Shown: piece after piece, positions 36,767-46,039 of the stretch | Position numbering within the stretch: position 1 is the stretch's first letter | Layout of the letters: each line of letters opens with the position of its first letter | Assembly (NCBI GenBank): GCA_965230625.1 | Contig: CBDDLL010000001.1 | Location: forward strand, 434,001 to 498,000 | DNA from: Saccharicrinis sp965230625 | Lineage (GTDB): Bacteria; Bacteroidota; Bacteroidia; Bacteroidales; Marinilabiliaceae | Direction of reading: 5' to 3' | Length of the DNA stretch: 64,000 nucleotides | Program-made: the position numbers and the translations under genes | Notes under the pieces: model-generated | Seen by the model: the letters and a program-made list of their open reading frames with translations, nothing else | What the model was told of the DNA's origin: nothing | The model's database searches: none

Positions 36767-39700
36767 TTAAAAATTAAGTTTAACATTAAAAGAATAAGTA
36801 GGTCGTGTTTTAGGAGTAAACTTACCATTTCCCAAATCAGGATCAATACCCTTATCATTCGCTGTCCATAATAAGCCTACATTCTGAACATTAAAACCTA
36901 CAGATACCCTGTTCATTAATACCTTTTTTGCCCACTCTTTTTTCAGTTCGTAGTTTAAACTAATCGTCCTGATACGGATATGAGAGGCATCCTCGTTACG
37001 AATATTACTTCTGTTGAAGTAGTCTAAGTAATTCCCACGACCACCATATAATGCCGGGATATCGGTAGAGGCTTCATCGCCTGGATTTTGCCACCTGTTA
37101 TCTAAATCTTCGTGCTCAAAATTCCCATTATTAGTCTCTTTGAAGTTAAGCTGAGTTAACCTAAACTTGTGCCCAAACTTATAGGTTAACAGCATGTCGA
37201 GTGTGAATCCCTTGTATCTCCATGTATTTCTTAGGCTTCCTGTATATTTTGGAACCAATTGCCCTGAATATTCAGCTGCATCCAAGCTTTCAATATTTGT
37301 AGTATAATCTACAACATTACCATTTTCGTCATATACCTGTGGTGCACCAGTATCAGATAAACCTGCCCACTTATAGGAATAAATAGCTGACATTGGGTCA
37401 CCAACTAACCTGGCATCCGCATTGCCACCAATAATATAAGATGCTGTTAAATTCCGACCATAGAATTTCTCAATGGTATTTTTGTTATAATTCGTCCGTA
37501 AATCAGTATTCCATCCCCAGTCTTTTTTTCTGAAAACAGCATATCCAATTGACAAATCAAAACCTTTGTTGGAAACCTCGCCATAATTACGCTTTTGAAA
37601 ACTAAACCCATCTGTTGGATCCAATTCTGTACTCACCATAACATCTTCGGTATATCTGCTATAATATTCTACCGATCCTTTTAACCTGTTTTCAAACATA
37701 TTAAAATCAAGACCTATATTTAAGGTTTTGGTTTTTTCCCAACGCAATTCCTCATTTTCAAAATCTCTAACGTGAGCATAAGGAACACGAGAAAAATACT
37801 CTCTTGCAGTTCTTACTGTTAAGTAAGGGGAAATGCTTTTATCCAAAGCGCCTCCCGTGCCATAGGTAGCACGCAAAACTAAATTGTTAACAAACGGAAG
37901 GTTGATAAAATCTTCTTCGCTAATTACCCATTTGCCTCCTATCGACCATAAAGGTACATTACGGTATTTTTCAGAAGAACCAAACAGGTTACTATCATCT
38001 AAACGCCAGCTTCCGGTTAAAGTATATTTTCTATTAAAAGTGTATCCGGCATTGCTATAATAAGACAAATAGCGGTTCCAATTTTTACCAATATTTTTGC
38101 CATCATAAAATATTACGCGGGAACGACTTCTGCCCGGATAAGAGGTTATATAATCGGCAGGTGCAAAGTCTAAAGAATTGGGATCGTAACCATAAAGTGT
38201 TGCCATTGTTTGACTATCATATTTAGTGTCAGTATAATCAATCCCTGCCAATACAGTAACCTGGTGCATTTGCGCCTGATCAATATAACCAGAGTAATTT
38301 AACATGGCCCTGTAAGATTCTGAAACGGTGGAGCTGTTACTTCTGTTTAATTGACTCCCTTTAGGAATTCCCCATGATTGAAACCAACCAGCATTCGCAT
38401 CTAATATTTCTGAGTTATTAACATCACGCCTGGTATAATAACTTTCCTCGTTATTCAAGACTTCACTCTCGCTTCTACCTTTCTGATAATTATACGTTAC
38501 TGTACCTCTTAACCCCTTGTAAATATCAATATCTAATTTTGCTTGCAAATTCAAGTTGGTCGCTGTTGTTGAGTTATCTCTATTATCTACTTCTTGTTTT
38601 TCGTTATAGTCATAACTGTAAGGAAACTCAAGTCCATGATTGTCCTTCATTCTATCCAAATATTCCTGGCTGTAGGCAGATACGTGTCGTGGAATATAAT
38701 TACCTTCATTATCCAGAAACCTTGCATAAGCAGAAATACTTGACGGAGTACTTGCTCCATTATTATGCAAATTCTGATGACTATAAGCCACCTTAGAGGA
38801 TAACCTGACGCCTTTAAACAACTCACCATTAATATTCATGGTAGTTGAATATCGATCCATATCGTTTCGCTTTTGAATCCTGTTTTCATCGGTATAGTTA
38901 AACGACAAGAAGTAAGAAAACTTATCAGTACCTTGACTAATGGAAGCATTGTACTGCTGGCGAGTCATATTGCGCAAGAACAAGTCACTGTATTCTTTTA
39001 TCATATCTGTTTGTCGGGCCTGGTTTAATTTTGTGTTGAAAACGCCCTCAGAGATATATCTTGGATCAGTTAGCGGATCTCTTTTGTAATGATCGTAATA
39101 GGCCTGACGCACCAATGTTTCTAACTGGTCATTGTCGGATACTCTATTATTATCAAAGGCCCACTTATCAATATCCATCATGGTTTCAACACTTGCAATA
39201 TTCGAATCGTGATAATCGGGTTTTTGCATAAAGCTAAATGTTGAATTAACAGACACTTGCGCCTTTTCAGCTCTCTTACCTGTTTTGGTTGTAATAACAA
39301 TAACACCATTAGCAGCCCTGGCACCCCAGATTGAAGCGGCAGCAGCATCCTTTAATATCGATATATTCTCAATATCGTTAGGATTAATACTTTCAAGCAC
39401 GTTTACTACATTGTCCTCACCTATCTGATCAGCGGATAAACCGGTAAGCTCAAATCCATCTACAATAATAAGAGGTGCTACCCGATTAGCATCAGTATCA
39501 CCATCAAAATTAGTTTCTCCTCTAAGTGATAATTTTCTTTGCCCATTATCAGTTTCACCAATTGACAAACCTGTTACTTCACCATCTAATAAATCAGCTA
39601 CGTTATCGTAAGGCTTCTGCTCAATAAGTTGATCAATTTTTACATTTTGAAATGATCCCGAAGTACGCTCTGAAGAAATAGTTTGGTAACCTGTTACTAC

Positions 39701-40345
39701 AACTTCACTTAAATCTGCAATTTCTGCTTTTAGCATTAAGTTAATCACTGTACGCCCAGCTACTTCAAATTCTTTGGTTAAAAAACCAATAAAAGAAGCT
39801 ATTAAAACAAGCCCTTCTTTTTCTTCAACAGTAATACTATAATTACCTTCCTGATCGGTAACCACTCCTTGACTTGTATCACCTTTAATGTAAATATTTA
39901 CAAACGGTAAAGGCTCTCCATACTCATCGGTTACCGTACCGGATATAGTAATGGTTTTGGGTTCCTGGGGGATTACTGGTTTGGGAGGGGCTTTTTTAAT
40001 TAAAATCACATTGCTTTCTATTGAATAAGTATAGCCTGCCGGATATAGTATTTCCTTCAAAACCATATCTACACTTTTATTGTGCACATTGAGGTATATC
40101 CCTCCTATCTCACCCAGCTCTCTGCCATTATAAAGAAACCCTAAATCTGTTTGCTCTTCAATGGCCACAATACACTCTTTTAATGTAGCATTCTCAAGCT
40201 GAATATTTACCGTTTGCTGGCTAAGTATCGAGGCAGTTGCCTGCATACTTAAAAACAGCATCATCACTATCTGTAACTTCATAATCAGCATTTTTTGCTT
40301 CCTACTTAATGCAAAGCAAGAAGTCCATTCATACTTTTTTTTCAT
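36767..40345 (-). CDS. SusC/RagA-family TonB-linked receptor with STN signalling domain
   Basis: 1192 residues. A cytoplasmic leader precedes the signal helix (MKLQIVMMLFLSMQATASIL). The STN domain (~45-115; NIQLENATLKECIVAIEEQT, DLGFLYNGRELGEIGGIYLN) is followed by a carboxypeptidase-regulatory-like domain (~130-210; GTVTDEYGEPLPFVNIYIKG), a TonB box/plug (DLSEVVVTGYQTISSERTSG, AAASIWGARAANGVIVITTK) and the barrel ending in PTYSFNVKLNF. The STN domain indicates transcriptional signalling through the FecR at 40511 to the sigma factor at 42464. The domain layout and plug sequence closely match the receptor at 47482, so they are paralogues. Confidence 0.95.
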   Translation of the reverse strand: MKKKYEWTSCFALSRKQKMLIMKLQIVMMLFLSMQATASILSQQTVNIQLENATLKECIVAIEEQTDLGFLYNGRELGEIGGIYLNVHNKSVDMVLKEILYPAGYTYSIESNVILIKKAPPKPVIPQEPKTITISGTVTDEYGEPLPFVNIYIKGDTSQGVVTDQEGNYSITVEEKEGLVLIASFIGFLTKEFEVAGRTVINLMLKAEIADLSEVVVTGYQTISSERTSGSFQNVKIDQLIEQKPYDNVADLLDGEVTGLSIGETDNGQRKLSLRGETNFDGDTDANRVAPLIIVDGFELTGLSADQIGEDNVVNVLESINPNDIENISILKDAAAASIWGARAANGVIVITTKTGKRAEKAQVSVNSTFSFMQKPDYHDSNIASVETMMDIDKWAFDNNRVSDNDQLETLVRQAYYDHYKRDPLTDPRYISEGVFNTKLNQARQTDMIKEYSDLFLRNMTRQQYNASISQGTDKFSYFLSFNYTDENRIQKRNDMDRYSTTMNINGELFKGVRLSSKVAYSHQNLHNNGASTPSSISAYARFLDNEGNYIPRHVSAYSQEYLDRMKDNHGLEFPYSYDYNEKQEVDNRDNSTTATNLNLQAKLDIDIYKGLRGTVTYNYQKGRSESEVLNNEESYYTRRDVNNSEILDANAGWFQSWGIPKGSQLNRSNSSTVSESYRAMLNYSGYIDQAQMHQVTVLAGIDYTDTKYDSQTMATLYGYDPNSLDFAPADYITSYPGRSRSRVIFYDGKNIGKNWNRYLSYYSNAGYTFNRKYTLTGSWRLDDSNLFGSSEKYRNVPLWSIGGKWVISEEDFINLPFVNNLVLRATYGTGGALDKSISPYLTVRTAREYFSRVPYAHVRDFENEELRWEKTKTLNIGLDFNMFENRLKGSVEYYSRYTEDVMVSTELDPTDGFSFQKRNYGEVSNKGFDLSIGYAVFRKKDWGWNTDLRTNYNKNTIEKFYGRNLTASYIIGGNADARLVGDPMSAIYSYKWAGLSDTGAPQVYDENGNVVDYTTNIESLDAAEYSGQLVPKYTGSLRNTWRYKGFTLDMLLTYKFGHKFRLTQLNFKETNNGNFEHEDLDNRWQNPGDEASTDIPALYGGRGNYLDYFNRSNIRNEDASHIRIRTISLNYELKKEWAKKVLMNRVSVGFNVQNVGLLWTANDKGIDPDLGNGKFTPKTRPTYSFNVKLNF

Positions 40346-40362
40346 ACTTTTGTAATGTATTA

Positions 40363-40418
40363 GAGATTAATATTGATCTCCATTTTGAGAGCGGGAAAAA
40401 GTGCCAGTTTTTCCTGCT
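40363..40418 (-). promoter_or_regulatory. Stem-loop(s) between fecR and susC (second cassette)
   Basis: AGCGGGAAAAA (40390) pairs with TTTTTCCTGCT (40408-40418) with one mismatch around the loop GTGCCAG. A short second stem GAGAT/ATCTC lies at 40363-40380, nearer susC. Position and loop resemble the hairpins at 290-319 and 51043-51072. Confidence 0.45.
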
Positions 40419-40510
40419 TTCATTTAATTAATGAAGATGTAATAATAGGTATTATGTACCTTGTTAAAATCTTTTAATCTTAGTTATATCTGCTCTTCCT
40501 TTTCCTTCTT

Positions 40511-41698
40511 TTAATTAATTATTATAATATTCTCATTAGTGATTATTTTTACATTACTCACCTTTTCTATCATAGATAAAATTGTCTCTGCATTTTCAAA
40601 TCTTGGTAACCTGCCATTAAAAATCTCCTTTCTACAATCGTTACTCTTGTAAAATACTTCAATCTCGTACCAGCGCTCAAGCTTTTTAAATATCTCCTCC
40701 AGTGTTTCCTCCTCAAAATGAAAATATCCTTTTGTCCAAGCCACGTAAGGTGCTGTATTAACATTTTCTATACTACCTTTTAATCCCATTTTATCATACA
40801 AATACTGTTGATTGGGATTTAATTCAGTATTTTTTAAATCTCCTGTAATGTTTTCTACTGCTACCTTTCCTGCAACTAAAGTAGTATGCACATAAGCATT
40901 GTTTTTATAACTACTAATATTGAAAGATGTACCTAATACTTTTATATCATGCACTGGTGTATGAACAATAAATGGTTTTGACTTATCATGTTCTACCTCA
41001 AAATATACCTCACCGGTAATTTCAACTTCCCTGGTATTACCCACAAACTTTACAGGGAATTTTATTGATGACATGGAATTGATCCATACTTTAGTTCCAT
41101 CTACCAACTGCATTTTAAACTCCTGTCCACGATCAACCTTTATCTCATTATAAATTAACTCTGCAATTTGCTCCTCCTGAGCCAAATATTCAATAGAATT
41201 TGAATCAGTTGAAATTATTGTACCATCTGTTTCTTCTATTTTTTCTTCTCCCATGCCCAGTGCTATCTGTTTCCCATTACTTAATACCAATGTAGCTCCT
41301 TGTGTACCTGGGGCAATCTCAGTTGCAACCTTAGCTTGTTTTTTTTCTTCTGGCTCATAATATCTAACTACAAGTAATATAGTTAAAAGAGGAATCATTA
41401 AAACTGCAGCATAACGGCTAATTTGAATAAACCTATGCTTTAAGGTTATTCTTTTATATTTCACCAACCTGGAAAACCGATTCCACTCTTTCTCCAAACT
41501 GATATTATTTAATATTCGTTCCCTCTCTTTAAAGTTCTCTTCTAACTGCAGTTCATGTAACAATTGCTCATTTGCCTTGTCTTGTAGCACCCAGTCTTGA
41601 AACTCTGATAATTCGTCACCTTCGAGCTTGCCATTTAGGTATTGTGCCAAGAGGTATGCAATTTTATAACTATTATTGTGCTTATCTTTCATTATCAT
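40511..41698 (-). CDS. FecR-family anti-sigma factor
   Basis: 395 residues (Met3 is an equally good start). The cytoplasmic part of ~85 residues is followed by a membrane helix at ~92-110 (ISRYAAVLMIPLLTILLVV). The periplasmic FecR domain has DRGQEFKMQLVDGTKVWINS and TGEVYFEVEHDKSKPFIVHT, and a DUF4974 tail. It regulates the upstream sigma factor and receives its signal from the STN-SusC downstream. A 765-bp spacer separates it from the sigma gene. Confidence 0.93.
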   Translation of the reverse strand: MIMKDKHNNSYKIAYLLAQYLNGKLEGDELSEFQDWVLQDKANEQLLHELQLEENFKERERILNNISLEKEWNRFSRLVKYKRITLKHRFIQISRYAAVLMIPLLTILLVVRYYEPEEKKQAKVATEIAPGTQGATLVLSNGKQIALGMGEEKIEETDGTIISTDSNSIEYLAQEEQIAELIYNEIKVDRGQEFKMQLVDGTKVWINSMSSIKFPVKFVGNTREVEITGEVYFEVEHDKSKPFIVHTPVHDIKVLGTSFNISSYKNNAYVHTTLVAGKVAVENITGDLKNTELNPNQQYLYDKMGLKGSIENVNTAPYVAWTKGYFHFEEETLEEIFKKLERWYEIEVFYKSNDCRKEIFNGRLPRFENAETILSMIEKVSNVKIITNENIIIIN

Positions 41699-42463
41699 TT
41701 TATGTTTTTTAAGCTATTTAGTCGCTTATATTTTAACAGACGACTATAAAATAATTAGGGGTGAAAAAAATGTTAACTTTTTTTTACATGCATTATAAAT
41801 GACGAGTCATCGCAATTTTTAATACAAAATGAGAAATCACCCTACAATACACATACACTTTTATAGTATTTTGCCACTAATTACTATCACATACCCTTTC
41901 ACCCTTAACCTCAGATAAAAAATAAATATCCACCCTTTATCTAAATTGTTAAAATTTGTATACATAAAGTTAGTAAAAACAGCTGAACACAAGAAGCTTT
42001 ATTATAGCCGCTTATAACTATACTAAACTGATTTATTCTTATTTATCCAGTTCATTATTTTTTTAGTCATTAATCCGAGGATTGGGAGAAGGAAATGGGG
42101 AACTCAGCCAGAGATATCTTTTCTTAAAAGTTGTCACATATTCTATAAAACGTAACTATTCAGTAGTAAGACAAAAGTATAAAGACAAAAGAAAAGAATT
42201 GTATAACAGTGCTTTAACTATGTAGAGAATTTGGGATGTTTGTTATAAAATACATCCTAAATTAGAAGTTTGCACATAAATTAATAGACAATGGACTGAA
42301 ATACAAATATTCAAAATTGTTAACGTGTTCAAATTTTTATACTTATGTCTTTATACTTTATACTGAATAGTTACTATAAAACTAACACAATAAGAATAAT
42401 TAGTATGCAACTTATGGTCTAGGACTAATAAATGATTTTATTTAGATAAAATTAATTTAAAGT
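41699..42463. other. Long spacer between sigma gene and fecR
   Basis: No coding frame of note. It is very AT-rich and includes the 221-bp inverted-repeat element at 42154-42374. The fecR promoter should lie within it but no clear -33/-7 pair was found. Confidence 0.5.
42154..42374. repeat. 221-bp element with inverted ends (GTAACTATTCAGTA)
   Basis: GTAACTATTCAGTA at 42154-42167 is repeated exactly, inverted, at 42361-42374. Inside each arm are degenerate units of the kind AAAGTATAAAGACA, also inverted. No open frame is present. It resembles the heptameric repeat clusters in style (short A-rich units plus inversion) but differs in sequence. Confidence 0.6.
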
Positions 42464-43042
42464 CTACCAAAAAAAGTCCTGATAGAATTCGGTGAATAAT
42501 AAAATCACATATTGATTACCAAAAATCTCTCTTAATTTACGAAAAGCATGTAATTTATGGGTTTTAATAGTATTTATGGATACTCCTAGCTGCTCTGCTA
42601 TTTCCTGGTTTGAGAAACCTTTTAAATTAAGCAGCAATATTTCTCTTGATTTTGGAGGTAACTGTTTTATACTATCTTTAAGTAACTTATAGGTCTCTTC
42701 ACGAATAATTTCGTTAATCACGTCATCCTCGCTTATTTTAGAAACCTCAGTATCACTTTTTTCACTTAATGACAAGTCCGTTTTTGTAACTTTTTTATGT
42801 TTTATATAGTCAAAACATTTATTTTTTGTAGATAGATAAAAATATGTTTTCATAGATTGTTCACTCTCAAACTCAACAGCCGAGTTCCATATTTTTGTAA
42901 ATACATCCTGAACCAAATCCTTAGCAACTTCCTCATTATTAACAAACCTACACGCAAACACACATAACGATGGAAACATTTGATTAAAAAAGGCTTCAAA
43001 ATCCATCTTTCGGATGTGTATTTTTTTTGTGCTTAAGTCCAT
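42464..43042 (-). CDS. ECF RNA polymerase sigma-70 factor
   Basis: 192 residues. Region 2 is at about 14-80 (FEAFFNQMFPSLCVFACRFV, VAKDLVQDVFTKIW). Region 4 is at about 120-180 with the HTH LKGFSNQEIAEQLGVSINTI. Met13 is an alternative start. It is cognate to the FecR at 40511 by gene order. The end FYQDFFW resembles no motif. Confidence 0.93.
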   Translation of the reverse strand: MDLSTKKIHIRKMDFEAFFNQMFPSLCVFACRFVNNEEVAKDLVQDVFTKIWNSAVEFESEQSMKTYFYLSTKNKCFDYIKHKKVTKTDLSLSEKSDTEVSKISEDDVINEIIREETYKLLKDSIKQLPPKSREILLLNLKGFSNQEIAEQLGVSINTIKTHKLHAFRKLREIFGNQYVILLFTEFYQDFFW

Positions 43043-43158
43043 TTATTATTTGACAAGTATTAATGTTTACAAAAATATAAAATTACTTGTAAGTAAATAT
43101 AAAAAATAATGAACCGATATCTTCACCGCCAATTTATTTACCATGTACAGCGCACTAT

Positions 43159-43190
43159 AAAAAAAAGCCCCTGCACGTTTGCAGAGACCT
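43159..43190 (-). terminator. Rho-independent terminator of the third cassette
   Basis: The stem GCCCCTGCA/TGCAGAG.. with loop CGTT has a long T-run on the minus strand. It lies downstream of the thioredoxin gene at 43340 and shares nearly all bases with the terminator at 27331. Confidence 0.8.
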
Positions 43191-43339
43191 TTTATTGCTA
43201 AATGAATAAATCGCTTATGTTAAACTAATATTTATTTCTTCTCAAAACTGTTACTATTTTTATGATATTACTTTTATTTATGACTTGCAGAAATACGCTA
43301 CAACTTATATTTTATTAAAATTTAACCCGCATAATTACC

Positions 43340-44554
43340 CTACATCGCTTCTATTTCTTCCTTTACTTTGTAAACCTGCGTATGAAGTTGTATTTTCCTC
43401 TCATTTGCAATTGTTATATATTTATTAATATATTTTAGAGCATTTTTCTTATTTGCTTCACTTTTATAAAGTCTTGCCAAACAAAAATAACCAGATATAC
43501 CATCCTCATTATCTGATATGTAACTTTTTATATCATTAATAGCTCTTTGACATATACCTGTTCTTTTAAACACCGAATCCTTTGATACACGAAGTGCGAC
43601 TCGAACTAGCATTGTATTAGCCTTAGGTTTATTTACTTTCATAACTTCACTCACTTGTTCCATATTCGACTGGTACCAGAGGTCATATTTTTTATGAGCG
43701 TAGTAAAAAGCATGTCTCAAATTCATTTCCACCATTTTCTGGTTTGGTATCACTAAGTATTTTTTAGTTTTCTCAATTTCTGCGTTAAATTCATCAAGTG
43801 TCGAGCACTCTGTAGCTTTATTATAAAGATGACCTGAAATAGATTGTCCTATGATACCATCATATCCTCTCTGCCCTATGCCTTCAATTGCTATAATTTT
43901 ATCTTTACTAGCTATAATATATTTAAATATCTTACTATCATATTGTAATGCCTTAGTATACCCTAATACATTAAGAGCATCTTCATTTAATAATTGCTTT
44001 TTTGTTGTATTGGAAATAAAATCCTGTCCTATAGATAATAGATTTTCTCTTTCTCCAGCCTTAAACATTGTTTTAATATAATGCGAAAGAAATTTAACAT
44101 TCCTTTCTCCACTTTCATATTTTTTGTGCATAGCACCCAAGTGTTTTGACGGATCATTTGCTATAGCTCCATGTTCCAATAATCCTTGGACACTTGTACC
44201 TCCAACAAATTTATGTATTACATTCCCATTGCAATCTATAAACAATAAAGTTGGAAAAGCATTTACTTCATACTTTTTTGCAATATCAATACCTTCACCT
44301 TTTTCGCAATCTATTTTTATATTTATGTATTTCTTATTAAAAAAATCTCCAACCTCCTTTTTAGAAAATACATTTTTAGCTAGCATTTTACAGGGCCCGC
44401 ACCATGTTGTGTAACAATCCATAAACACCATTTTATTTTCCTTTTTTGCTTTTGCCAGAGCTTCAGAAAAAGTACAGTGCTCAAACTCTATCCCTTGTGC
44501 AAATATGTTTATTGAGACAATTAATGCTGTAATGATTATAATTAATTTCTTCAT
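43340..44554 (-). CDS. Thioredoxin-domain periplasmic protein with long helical C-terminus
   Basis: 404 residues, signal peptide (IIITALIVSINIFAQG). The thioredoxin domain (~20-135) has the active site DCYTTWCGPCKMLAKNV and cis-Pro in NAFPTLLFI. The C-terminal ~270 residues are helical and TPR-like (NDPSKHLGAMHKKYESGERN; YFCLARLYKSEANKKNALKY). It is a paralogue of 56258-57427, with which it shares almost the whole thioredoxin part. It is the last gene of the sigma/FecR/SusCD cassette, after a TlpA-like lipoprotein gene, so this cassette ends in two redox proteins. A role in keeping imported or surface proteins reduced is inferred. Confidence 0.9.
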   Translation of the reverse strand: MKKLIIIITALIVSINIFAQGIEFEHCTFSEALAKAKKENKMVFMDCYTTWCGPCKMLAKNVFSKKEVGDFFNKKYINIKIDCEKGEGIDIAKKYEVNAFPTLLFIDCNGNVIHKFVGGTSVQGLLEHGAIANDPSKHLGAMHKKYESGERNVKFLSHYIKTMFKAGERENLLSIGQDFISNTTKKQLLNEDALNVLGYTKALQYDSKIFKYIIASKDKIIAIEGIGQRGYDGIIGQSISGHLYNKATECSTLDEFNAEIEKTKKYLVIPNQKMVEMNLRHAFYYAHKKYDLWYQSNMEQVSEVMKVNKPKANTMLVRVALRVSKDSVFKRTGICQRAINDIKSYISDNEDGISGYFCLARLYKSEANKKNALKYINKYITIANERKIQLHTQVYKVKEEIEAM

Positions 44555-44748
44555 ATATATTATTTCTTATTAAATACCAATAGTCTGTTAGAATTTAGAC
44601 AAAAGACAAAATATTAACTTATTGCCAATGCATTATTAATCATGCATTTAAAAAAAGAAAACTATTAACCTAAAAAATAGTTCTTTATTAAAATTGAGTT
44701 ATTTATTTCATTTTTTATAAGCTAATAATCTCGACATATTTGGTATAG

Positions 44749-45951
44749 TTACTTTTCAAAAATCATTTCAAACATTTTATCCATCTCCTCATCCATTTCT
44801 CCATCAGAACCAAAACGGCCAATAATTTTACCTTCTGGATCTATAAGCACCTTTGTTGGTAAAGTATGGATTGCATATCTATTCCCAATATTTTCTCCTT
44901 TTTTATGATCTCCTGCTAAAATATGACGCCAAATTCCAATCCTATCCTTTTCAACAGCTTTATGCCAAGCCTTTGGTTTATTATCATCACTTGCAATACC
45001 AATAAACTCCACTCCCATTTTATGGTATTTATTATAAAGTTTTATTAAGTGTGGATTACCTGCCCTACAAGGTTTGCACCAACTTGCCCAAAAATCAAGT
45101 AATACATACTGCCCTCTAAAATCAGCGAGGCTTAATTTATTTCCATCAATATCTTCTTTTGCAAATTCAGGAGCTAAGCTTCCTGGTGATCCCTTTAAAC
45201 TTTTTTCTATAGCAGCTTTTATGTTTTGACCTATATAACTTTTTTTTACCTCCTCCGATAAGGCCTCATACCTACTTTGTACTTCATTCATCTCCATATT
45301 TCTCCTAACCACATTTAGGATTGTAGCAGTTATAAACGACGACGGATGTTCATCTATGTACTGTAAGTTAATATCATTTAATTTCTTACTAAAAGGTTTA
45401 ATTTTATTGTAAGCTCTTTGTGCCTCACTTTCTAAAACCTCTATTTCTTCCTTAGGATTTCCCGATTTCAATGCTTGGGCATAGGTTAAATTTGCATTAT
45501 AATATGCTTCGTTGTACGGTGATAATTCATCTAATATTGGCTTCCGTAATGCATCATATGCATCTTGTTCTGCTTGTATCGGAGAACCGGAAATTTTTAC
45601 TGGCAGTTTAAATCTCCCATTTCGGCCTTCTGCTTTACTAATATCTCCTAAAACCATTATTTTACTATTTTCGAGCCATATCGAAAATTTATAATTCCCG
45701 GGATTAATTGTTGCTGATAATTTCATTGGAAATTCCATTATACCTGTGATTTCAAATTTACCGTCACGTACTACTCCTGAGTCAATTACGTGCTTAGTAC
45801 GGTTATTAAGGTCATTATAACTAAGTACTATAGTGCCTTCATTATAACCTTTTATGTCGCCTTTTAGGTTGTATTCTTTGGGGTGTTTTATGTTACAGGC
45901 AACCAAAGCAATCAATAAACCTAAAATTGAAATTATTCTTATATTTTTCAT
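44749..45951 (-). CDS. TlpA-like thiol-disulfide oxidoreductase lipoprotein with DUF4369
   Basis: 400 residues. Lipobox LLIALVAC-N (~20). The DUF4369 domain (~25-130) is beta-rich (YNLKGDIKGYNEGTIVLSY). A charged helical linker (~135-250) leads to a TlpA/AhpC-type thioredoxin domain (~260-400) with SLADFRGQYVLLDFWASWCK and active site WCKPCR, then cis-Pro in HTLPTKVLI. It follows susD by 88 bp. Such proteins frequently accompany SusCD systems in Bacteroidota and are thought to reduce periplasmic disulfides. The specific partner is unknown. Confidence 0.92.
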   Translation of the reverse strand: MKNIRIISILGLLIALVACNIKHPKEYNLKGDIKGYNEGTIVLSYNDLNNRTKHVIDSGVVRDGKFEITGIMEFPMKLSATINPGNYKFSIWLENSKIMVLGDISKAEGRNGRFKLPVKISGSPIQAEQDAYDALRKPILDELSPYNEAYYNANLTYAQALKSGNPKEEIEVLESEAQRAYNKIKPFSKKLNDINLQYIDEHPSSFITATILNVVRRNMEMNEVQSRYEALSEEVKKSYIGQNIKAAIEKSLKGSPGSLAPEFAKEDIDGNKLSLADFRGQYVLLDFWASWCKPCRAGNPHLIKLYNKYHKMGVEFIGIASDDNKPKAWHKAVEKDRIGIWRHILAGDHKKGENIGNRYAIHTLPTKVLIDPEGKIIGRFGSDGEMDEEMDKMFEMIFEK

Positions 45952-46039
45952 TACTATATCACAAGCTTTAAAACCGGAATTCTATTTTAATTTGTTACAT
46001 ATACCCAACAGGTTTAAAACCTGCCGGGTACTTAAAAAA

